Below, piece after piece: positions 1 through 5,369 of a DNA stretch of 5,369 bases. Origin of the DNA: Bdellovibrionales bacterium. GTDB taxonomy: Bacteria > Bdellovibrionota > Bdellovibrionia > Bdellovibrionales > UBA840. The stretch covers positions 1 through 5,369 of the forward strand of contig JAGRAL010000097.1 of the NCBI GenBank assembly GCA_020434605.1, written 5' to 3'. Each line of letters opens with the position of its first letter. Positions within the stretch are counted from its first letter, which is position 1. Position numbers and translations under genes: made by a program. The notes below the pieces were generated by a model. That model ran no database searches, had not been told where the DNA came from, and was given only the letters and a program-made list of their open reading frames with translations.

Positions 1-869
1 TGATCCTTTTTTCGTTTTCCCTCTAAACATTCAATGACGCATTCTAGAGCCCTCTCCCCGTCGTCAAAAATAAGGTAGTCGATATAAGTAAAAAAACGTT
101 TATCGTTTAGCGTTCTCAATTCGGTATTTACATAACCTCCGCCCAAAACTATTTTTATTGTGGGTTTGATTGCCTTAGCGAACTTTGCGATTTTAATGGC
201 GCCGTATACATTTCCTGGGAATGGGGCCGTTAAAGCAATGACATCAGGACTGTAGGACTGCATATAGTCCGAAACGATTTCTTGTAAGATCTGATCGATG
301 ATCGTGTTAGAGTTTTCGACTTGCTCACTTAACGCAGAAAATGAAGTTTGTGAGGATGCTAATTTTTCTCCGTACCTAGAAAATTCAAATTTATCATCCA
401 CGGCCTTTCTAATGATGTCGGCTATGTCATCAAAATATAAACTACCAATGTATTTTGCCTTATCATGCGTAGACTGAGAGCCAAAAATACCTAAAAATTG
501 TTTATGTTCACTTAATGGTAAAAATCTAGGGCCCTCTGGAACTAATGCACGATTTGCAAGTCGTAAAGCAAGAGACGTATCATGACCTCGTAAAAACGCT
601 TTTACAGGTTCAATAGTTGCTTGATAGTCACTAAACGCATCTATAAAAAATTGCACACTATCATCTTGCAAATTCTGTGGATTATTTAAAATCGACGTAT
701 ATATTTTTTGAAGACCGTCTTTTGAAAAAAGTCTATCGATCAAATCAATCCCGAAGTCTTTTTGGTCACATTCTATGTTTTTAGAATCCAAGTAGGATTT
801 CAAATACGCTGTCGAGGGATACGGCGTATTTAATTGTGTCATGGGAGGAATTACCAATAGGGTCTTCAT
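1..869 (-). CDS. B12-binding domain radical SAM protein, N-terminal part (gene runs off the left edge)
   Basis: I translated 289 codons from the ATG at 869-867 without a stop to the window edge. The start is well fixed, because the same frame has tandem stops (TGA, TAG) ending one codon upstream. Residues 1-10 (MKTLLVIPPM) look like the first strand of a Rossmann-type cobalamin-binding domain, followed by a QLNTPYPSTAYLKSYL helix. A segment of about 150 residues (roughly 52-205) follows, containing an FSRYGEKLASS motif. The domain then resumes at 207-250 with SPDVIALTAPFPGN and LGGGYVNTELR, and continues with DYLIFDDGERAL at about 263-275. From memory, this pattern marks a family annotated as B12-binding radical SAM proteins in Bacteroidetes and deltaproteobacteria-like groups, with no assigned reaction that I know of. 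The visible part lacks the DxHxxG cobalamin-ligand motif. The CxxxCxxC radical SAM motif would lie beyond the edge, so the radical SAM assignment is inferred. The gene follows uvrC after 64 bases, probably as the last visible gene of the unit. Its ribosome binding site is weak (GATAGAG close to the ATG). Confidence -1.
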   Translation of the reverse strand, partial: MKTLLVIPPMTQLNTPYPSTAYLKSYLDSKNIECDQKDFGIDLIDRLFSKDGLQKIYTSILNNPQNLQDDSVQFFIDAFSDYQATIEPVKAFLRGHDTSLALRLANRALVPEGPRFLPLSEHKQFLGIFGSQSTHDKAKYIGSLYFDDIADIIRKAVDDKFEFSRYGEKLASSQTSFSALSEQVENSNTIIDQILQEIVSDYMQSYSPDVIALTAPFPGNVYGAIKIAKFAKAIKPTIKIVLGGGYVNTELRTLNDKRFFTYIDYLIFDDGERALECVIECLEGKRKKD

Positions 870-933
870 TCTCTATCAATTACCGGTTTTACGAATGAGG
901 GGCAACAAGGCACGTAGGCTTTGTAATTCTTGC
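870..933 (-). other. Short uvrC to radical SAM gene spacer without a visible terminator or promoter
   Basis: This 64-base gap is the only non-coding stretch in the window. I see no GC-rich hairpin with a T run and no convincing -35/-10 pair. Readthrough from uvrC into the radical SAM gene is therefore the simplest reading. Confidence 0.5.
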
Positions 934-2787
934 TCAACTTATATGCAGCAGAATGCGCTCTGCGAGCACCATATTAAAGCCAGGAAGGTCAGCAATTTCC
1001 TCTCTTGTAGCTCTTCGAATAGCAGCAATATCGCCAAATGCGGCAAGTAATAGTTTTTTACGTTTTTCACCTAGCCCAACGATATCATCAAGCACACTGG
1101 TCAGCGAGTTTTTGTCTCTAAGCTTTCTATGAAAGGTAATAGCAAATCTATGCGCTTCATCTCTGATACCAGTTAAAATGTGAAGACCTACCGAGTTAGA
1201 GTAAAAGGTAATAGGATTTTCTCGCCCCGGTAAAAAGACTCTCTCCTCGGTTGACTCAACTTCTTGCCCTGAGAAATTCGCCATTGTTCTTGCTTTAGCA
1301 AGGCCACATATAGGAATATCTTCTCTTCCACATTCTTTAAGGGCTAGCATGGCCATCTTTAGTTGCCCCTTACCACCATCAATGACTATTAAATCAGGAT
1401 CTTCAAACTCATCATGAGCGAGCCTTCTTGCAAGCACCTCTTTCATCGATTTAAAGTCGTCTACCCCATGAACAGATTTGATTTTATAGCGTCTGTAATG
1501 TTCTTTTGCAGGCAGCCCATTTTCAAATACCACTTGTGAGGCAACCGTCGCCTCCCCCTGAAAGTGTGAAATGTCGTAACACTCAATACGTAGAGGGGAT
1601 TTTTTAAGCTGTAATTTTTTTTGAATCTCATCTAGCCCCTTATATCTCTCATCTCTTTTTCGCATTTGTGCTTTAAAACTTTCTTCTGCATTTTGCAGAG
1701 CCAGCTTTAGTAAGTCTTTTGATTTTAAGTCTACCGGATGTTTAGCTATGACCTTTTGCTTTTTTCTATCCGTTAATAGTTTTTCAATCAAAAGCGTTAA
1801 GTCTTTACCCATATCAACTGGTAGGAGTAGGTAATCCGGGATTAAGTTATTTTCGTAGTACTGAATAATAAAAGAAGATAGGGCTTCACGGATGTCCTCT
1901 TCAGAGTCCATTATATTTACTAAAGGAAAGTGATGGTGCTGATGCCCTAATAAAATTCCTTTTCGTAAGTGTAGACATTCGATAGTTAAACCATTTTCAT
2001 TTCCATAAAAGCCAAGAACGTCTTGATCACTATCCTCTTCAGTTGCAACAACACTTTGTTTTTCTAATATATGCTTTAATGCCTTTACCGAATCACGTAA
2101 TCTTGCTGCTTGTTCAAAGTGTTCTTCTTTTGCGGAATCTTTCATTTGTTTTTCAAGACCAGAAAGTAATTTTTTATTTTTTCCTCTTAAAAATTGCAGT
2201 GCTAACTTTACGTCTTCACCGTATTCTTTTTCACTTACATATCCTACACACGGCGCCTTACATCGACCAATCTGATGAGTCATACAAGGGCGCTTTCGGT
2301 TTTTCATAGCCGAATCATTGCAGTCTCTAATCATGAAGGTTTGATTTAAAAATTTAATGGTCTCGCGAATAGAAAACGCAGAGATAAAAGGCCCAAAATA
2401 TTCGGAGCCATCTTGTTTTACTGTTCGACTTAGATACAAACGAGGAAATGGATGAGATAAACTCACTTTTAGATACGGATAGGATCTATCGTCTTTTAAA
2501 CGAATATTAAACTTAGGTTTGTGCTTTTTAATTAACGATGCTTCTAATAAAAGAGCTTCTAATTCTGTTTTAGTCGTTAAGAATTCAATATCTTCAATGT
2601 AAGCAACTAACATTCTTGTCTTTGAACTTAAATCTTTGCTGCCAGTAAAGTAGGAACGAACTCTGTTTTTTATATTCTTTGCCTTACCAACATACAGGAT
2701 TTTACCCATACGATTTTTCATAAGGTAAACACCCGGAGCTTCAGGGGCATCACTGATAATTTCTTTTATATCCTCTTTCTTACTCAT
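934..2787 (-). CDS. uvrC: UvrC, excinuclease ABC subunit C (dual-incision nuclease)
   Basis: This is a complete 617-residue UvrC, the usual family length. It is the cytoplasmic nuclease that joins the UvrB-DNA complex and cuts the damaged strand 3' and then 5' of the lesion. Residues 13-95 form the GIY-YIG domain for the 3' cut, with APGVY (17-21), YVGKAK (32-37), R42, Y46 and E82 matching known active-site positions. Cysteines 156, 168, 176 and 180 have the spacing of the UvrC iron-sulfur cluster ligands. A UVR domain (about 207-242, EEHFEQAARLRDSVKAL) should contact the matching domain of UvrB. The RNase H-like domain for the 5' cut shows IECYDISH (D405), IVIDGGKGQL (D470) and RDEAHRFAITFH (H546), the expected Asp-Asp-His triad. 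Helix-hairpin-helix DNA-binding motifs occupy about 566-617. The ATG overlaps the uvrB stop by 8 bases, so the two are probably translated in a coupled way. No key residue is missing and the gene looks functional. Confidence 0.99.
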   Translation of the reverse strand: MSKKEDIKEIISDAPEAPGVYLMKNRMGKILYVGKAKNIKNRVRSYFTGSKDLSSKTRMLVAYIEDIEFLTTKTELEALLLEASLIKKHKPKFNIRLKDDRSYPYLKVSLSHPFPRLYLSRTVKQDGSEYFGPFISAFSIRETIKFLNQTFMIRDCNDSAMKNRKRPCMTHQIGRCKAPCVGYVSEKEYGEDVKLALQFLRGKNKKLLSGLEKQMKDSAKEEHFEQAARLRDSVKALKHILEKQSVVATEEDSDQDVLGFYGNENGLTIECLHLRKGILLGHQHHHFPLVNIMDSEEDIREALSSFIIQYYENNLIPDYLLLPVDMGKDLTLLIEKLLTDRKKQKVIAKHPVDLKSKDLLKLALQNAEESFKAQMRKRDERYKGLDEIQKKLQLKKSPLRIECYDISHFQGEATVASQVVFENGLPAKEHYRRYKIKSVHGVDDFKSMKEVLARRLAHDEFEDPDLIVIDGGKGQLKMAMLALKECGREDIPICGLAKARTMANFSGQEVESTEERVFLPGRENPITFYSNSVGLHILTGIRDEAHRFAITFHRKLRDKNSLTSVLDDIVGLGEKRKKLLLAAFGDIAAIRRATREEIADLPGFNMVLAERILLHIS

Positions 2788-4843
2788 TGCCCCTTACACT
2801 TAGCTCTAAGAGTTCTAATCGTTTTACTTCATCTCTTAGTTTCGCTGCCTCTTCAAACTCAAGAGCATCTGATGCTTTTTTCATGCGGTTACGTAATGTT
2901 TTAATTTTCTTTAGTATATCCTTAGAGTTTGTTAAGTCATCCGCCTTTACTTCAGTTAATAAGAAGGCTGGTGATTCCTCCACCGGTACCTCAACATAAT
3001 CTCCCCCAGAAAAAATCTTATCAATATTATCATGAATACGCTTTTTAATGGTCTCTGGGGTTATACCATTAGCTACGTTGTAGGCCTCTTGCTTACTGCG
3101 TCTTCTACTTGTCTCTTCCATTGCCTCTTTAATGGAATCGGTTTCACGAGAAGCGTACAAGATCACTCGTCCCTCGGCGTTTCTTGCGGCCCTCCCTATC
3201 GTTTGAATCAAAGATCTTGTAGATCTTAAGAAACCTTCTTTATCTGCATCTGTAATGGCAACTAACGATACTTCAGGGATATCTAAACCTTCCCTTAAAA
3301 GGTTAATACCGATTAAAATATCAAATAGACCTAAGCGCAAATCGCGTATGATCTGAGTTCTTTCAAAAGTTTGAACATCACTATGTAGGTATTTTACCTT
3401 TAAGCCTAAGCTTTCAAAATATTCAGTTAAATCTTCTGACATTTTTTTAGTTAAGGTTGTAACTAAAACTCTTTCATTTTTTGCAATTCGTATTCGAACT
3501 TCTTTTAATAGATCATCTACTTGGTGTTCAGCAGGTCTTATCTCTACAATTGGATCTAATAGGCCCGTAGGACGTATGATTTGTTCTACGGTTAGGCCAC
3601 CTGATTTTTTAAATTCATAGTCCCCTGGAGTTGCAGACACATAGATCGTCTTATCCATACTAGCTTCAAACTCTTGAAAGTTTAAAGGCCTATTATCAAG
3701 TGCTGAGGGAAGTCTAAATCCATGCTCTACCAGGTTTGTTTTTCTGGCTCTATCTCCACGGTACATCCCTCCGATTTGAGGAACTGTGATATGACTCTCA
3801 TCCAAAAAACATAGAAAGTCTTCAGGAAAGTATTCTATAAGCGTTGGCGGAGCCTCCCCTGGCATTCTTCCTGTGAAATGACGAGAGTAATTCTCGATCC
3901 CGTTACAAAAACCAAGCTGCTCGATCATTTCAATATCAAGATAAGTTCTTTGCTCTAAACGCTTAGCCTCTACTATTTTCCCCTGCTGGTTTAAATCTTT
4001 TAAACGCCACAACAACTCTTCTTGGATCGAATGAATGGCTTGCTTTGTCCTCTCTACAGTAGAAACATAGTGGCTTGCTGGATAAATAGTGATTTCATCT
4101 ATTTTAGAAAGGGTTTCACGGCGGATGGGATCGACCCATGTGATCTTATCAATATAATCACCAAAAAATTCTACCCGTATAATTTTAGTGTCTTCAAATG
4201 GTGGAAAAATTTCTACAACATCTCCTCTAACTCTAAAATTTGTACGGTAAAAATCAATATCACTACGAGAGTATTGTAGAAAAACAAGATCTCTTAAGAA
4301 CTGATCACGTTTAATATTGTCATTTACTTTTATATGTAATGTTAGATCTCCGTATGAATCTGGGGATCCCAAACCATAAATGCACGAGACAGAGCTAATA
4401 ATAATTACGTCACTTCGCTCTAAAAGAGATCTAGTAGCCGAGTGTCGCATTCGATCGATTTGTTCATTTATGGCAGAATCTTTTTCGATATATAGATCTT
4501 TAGATGGAACGTACGCCTCTGGTTGATAATAATCATAGTATGATACAAAGTATTCTACTGCGTTGAGTGGAAAAAGATCTTTAAATTCAGCATACATCTG
4601 AGCTGCCAAGGTTTTATTAGGCGCCATAATCAAGGTAGGACGATTTAAAGCTTGGATGGTATTTGCCATAGTAAAAGTCTTACCAGATCCAGTAACACCT
4701 AATAAAACTTGTTGTTTTACATCTGCTTTTAAATTTTCAACTAGCTGTTCGATAGCTCTGGGTTGATCTCCCGACGGCAAAAAATCCCCTTTCAGTTGAA
4801 AAGGGAGTTCTCTAACCCGTTTTCTTATTTCTGAACTTCCCAT
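2780..4843 (-). CDS. uvrB: UvrB, excinuclease ABC subunit B (damage-verifying helicase-like ATPase)
   Basis: This is a complete 687-residue UvrB, close to the usual length. It receives the lesion from UvrA, probes one strand and recruits UvrC. The conserved LPSGDQPRAI (22-31) precedes Walker A GVTGSGKT (49-56, K55). The beta-hairpin that locks onto DNA covers about 102-123 (YYDYYQPEAYVP). Walker B is FLDESH (346-351). Helicase-type motifs continue with YVSATPGDYE (401-410), RPTGLLDP (424-431), LLREGLDIPEVSLVAI (515-530) and QTIGRAARN (547-555, motif VI arginines). The C-terminal UVR domain, about 642-680 (LEFEEAAKLRDEVKRLE), is the UvrC contact. The start at 4843 is supported by a good Shine-Dalgarno site five bases upstream, and the frame offers no ATG, GTG or TTG between it and the conserved core. 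It overlaps the cysS end by 19 bases. In the DADKEGF block, T531 and T542 stand where I expect L and E, and these are probably harmless. A terminator-like hairpin covers codons 13-22. Confidence 0.99.
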   Translation of the reverse strand: MGSSEIRKRVRELPFQLKGDFLPSGDQPRAIEQLVENLKADVKQQVLLGVTGSGKTFTMANTIQALNRPTLIMAPNKTLAAQMYAEFKDLFPLNAVEYFVSYYDYYQPEAYVPSKDLYIEKDSAINEQIDRMRHSATRSLLERSDVIIISSVSCIYGLGSPDSYGDLTLHIKVNDNIKRDQFLRDLVFLQYSRSDIDFYRTNFRVRGDVVEIFPPFEDTKIIRVEFFGDYIDKITWVDPIRRETLSKIDEITIYPASHYVSTVERTKQAIHSIQEELLWRLKDLNQQGKIVEAKRLEQRTYLDIEMIEQLGFCNGIENYSRHFTGRMPGEAPPTLIEYFPEDFLCFLDESHITVPQIGGMYRGDRARKTNLVEHGFRLPSALDNRPLNFQEFEASMDKTIYVSATPGDYEFKKSGGLTVEQIIRPTGLLDPIVEIRPAEHQVDDLLKEVRIRIAKNERVLVTTLTKKMSEDLTEYFESLGLKVKYLHSDVQTFERTQIIRDLRLGLFDILIGINLLREGLDIPEVSLVAITDADKEGFLRSTRSLIQTIGRAARNAEGRVILYASRETDSIKEAMEETSRRRSKQEAYNVANGITPETIKKRIHDNIDKIFSGGDYVEVPVEESPAFLLTEVKADDLTNSKDILKKIKTLRNRMKKASDALEFEEAAKLRDEVKRLELLELSVRGNE
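2790..2795 (-). promoter_or_regulatory. Ribosome binding site of uvrC, inside uvrB codons
   Basis: AAGGGG on the minus strand lies only two bases before the uvrC ATG and is formed by the UvrB codons for Val-Arg-Gly. The spacing is shorter than usual. Together with the 8-base overlap (ATGAGTAA), it suggests uvrC initiation depends mainly on ribosomes terminating on uvrB. Confidence 0.55.
4779..4806 (-). terminator. Terminator-like hairpin inside the start of uvrB (possible attenuator)
   Basis: Read on the minus strand, TCCCTTTTC and GAAAGGGGA can form a 9-bp stem with a single T-G wobble around an AACT loop, followed at once by six T. This is the form of a Rho-independent terminator. It lies in uvrB codons 13-22, starting 18 bases beyond the cysS stop codon. 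The structure is seen directly. Its activity is inferred: ribosomes translating uvrB would cover it, so it could end part of the cysS transcripts when uvrB initiation is poor. It may also be a chance result of codons for a conserved peptide. Confidence 0.5.
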
Positions 4844-5369
4844 ACGGTTCCTTCAGGAGTGTCTTGCACAGATATTTTTAGTTCATCGAGCTTTTTTCTT
4901 ATTTCATCAGCTTTACTGAAGTCTTTTTTACTTCTAGCCTCTGTCCTTGCTGTAACCAATGCATCTACATCTTCTCTTACAATATTTCTCTCTGCCAACA
5001 AGTGATTATCCAAAGCTTGTAAGTACGTATTGGGTTCTCTAACAAATAAGCTCATTACTCTTCCTATATGGTTTACCCACATAGTGAAAGCTTTAGCTCG
5101 GTAAAATATTTTAGGAGTAATTTTTTGCCCCGGTTTGTAGCTGGCATTAAAACTACGTATCATCTCAAAAATTTGCGCGATTACCACAGGTGTATTGATA
5201 TCATCATTAAATGCTTCTTCGACTTTTTGGCTAGCAGCTTTAATCAGCGCCTCATAGTCAGCGTCTACTTCAGCAGCAAGATCAGCCCCTTTTGCCAAAA
5301 TAGTTTGCGCATGACTTAGAGTAGAATAAATCCTACCCAAAGCCGCAATGGCATTAGAAGCTGCCGAGA
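4825..5369 (-). CDS. cysS: Cysteinyl-tRNA synthetase, C-terminal part (gene runs off the right edge)
   Basis: The open frame enters from the right edge (first full codon at 5367) and ends with TAA at 4827-4825, giving the last 180 residues of a protein usually near 460-500. CysS attaches cysteine to tRNA-Cys in the cytoplasm. The catalytic Rossmann core with its HIGH and KMSKS motifs and zinc ligands lies outside the window. What is visible is the helical DALR-type anticodon region, with FNDDINTP at visible residues 53-60 and further helices. The typical CysS tail follows: VREDVDALVTARTEARSKKDFSKADEIRKKL (about 130-160) and DTPEGTVWEV (169-178). A TTG at 5340 could be mistaken for a start, but the frame is open upstream of it and reads as more of the same helix (SNAIAALGRIY). 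The conserved DTPEGTVW codons contain both the ribosome binding site and the start codon of uvrB. Confidence 0.95.
   Translation of the reverse strand, partial: SAASNAIAALGRIYSTLSHAQTILAKGADLAAEVDADYEALIKAASQKVEEAFNDDINTPVVIAQIFEMIRSFNASYKPGQKITPKIFYRAKAFTMWVNHIGRVMSLFVREPNTYLQALDNHLLAERNIVREDVDALVTARTEARSKKDFSKADEIRKKLDELKISVQDTPEGTVWEVQK
4848..4854 (-). promoter_or_regulatory. Ribosome binding site of uvrB, inside cysS codons
   Basis: On the minus strand GAAGGAA contains an AAGGA core that ends five bases before the uvrB ATG, which is good spacing. It is made of the CysS codons for Glu-Gly-Thr in the conserved DTPEGTVW tail. This supports the ATG at 4843 as the uvrB start and suggests that ribosomes finishing cysS help to load uvrB. 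Confidence 0.75.

Noticed and set aside
875..933. In-frame stretch before the radical SAM gene reading EQELQSLRALLPLIRKTGN
   Set aside because: It looks protein-like but is closed by TAA just upstream and by TGA at its end, with no convincing start. UvrC already ends normally in another frame, so I do not call it a gene remnant.
841..1050. Plus-strand open frame of 69 codons over the uvrC end and the radical SAM start
   Set aside because: It is antisense to two well-supported genes over nearly its whole length and its peptide resembles nothing I recognise. The other plus-strand frames at 2043-2309, 2787-2999, 3032-3229, 4022-4279 and 5068-5319 are antisense shadows in the same way.
3211..3227. 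Paired AGATCT sites separated by three bases, forming an inverted repeat
   Set aside because: They encode the Arg-Ser-Thr-Arg-Ser stretch of UvrB in a conserved block and have no T run or position that suggests a regulatory role.
4825..5340. A separate 171-residue protein starting at TTG 5340
   Set aside because: The frame is open upstream to the window edge and reads as a normal CysS helix, so the TTG is an internal leucine codon of a partial cysS.
1..5369. CRISPR array, insertion sequence, tRNA or rRNA gene, or defence system
   Set aside because: There are no spaced direct repeats, transposase-like frames or structured RNA signatures, and nearly every base is assigned to the four housekeeping-type genes.

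Overview
This window is a compact run of housekeeping genes, all transcribed on the minus strand, so transcription runs from the high-coordinate end to the low one. In that order the genes are the C-terminal end of cysS (cysteinyl-tRNA synthetase, cut by the right edge), complete uvrB, complete uvrC, and the N-terminal half of a cobalamin-binding radical SAM protein (cut by the left edge). Coding density is almost total. The only intergenic stretch is 64 bases between uvrC and the radical SAM gene.

The layout is that of one transcription unit. cysS and uvrB overlap by 19 bases and uvrB and uvrC by 8. The ribosome binding sites of uvrB and uvrC lie inside the last codons of the gene before them, so translational coupling is likely. 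No promoter is evident at any junction. The one strong terminator-like structure is a 9-bp hairpin followed by six T. It lies inside the first codons of uvrB, about 20 bases past the cysS stop, and is the most unusual thing in the window because it could act as an attenuator between cysS and uvrBC.

UvrB and UvrC act consecutively in nucleotide excision repair. UvrB verifies the lesion that UvrA has loaded it on, and UvrC then cuts on both sides. CysS charges tRNA-Cys and has no direct role in repair. The radical SAM protein belongs to a recognisable but, as far as I know, functionally unassigned family, and its catalytic domain is outside the window.

The organism is a bacterium with moderately AT-rich DNA. 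The CysS tail, the UvrC C-terminal half and the radical SAM N-terminus read to me like Bdellovibrionota or former deltaproteobacteria. That is an impression from remembered family features and carries low confidence. I see no mobile element, CRISPR array, RNA gene or defence system, and no clear sign of horizontal transfer.
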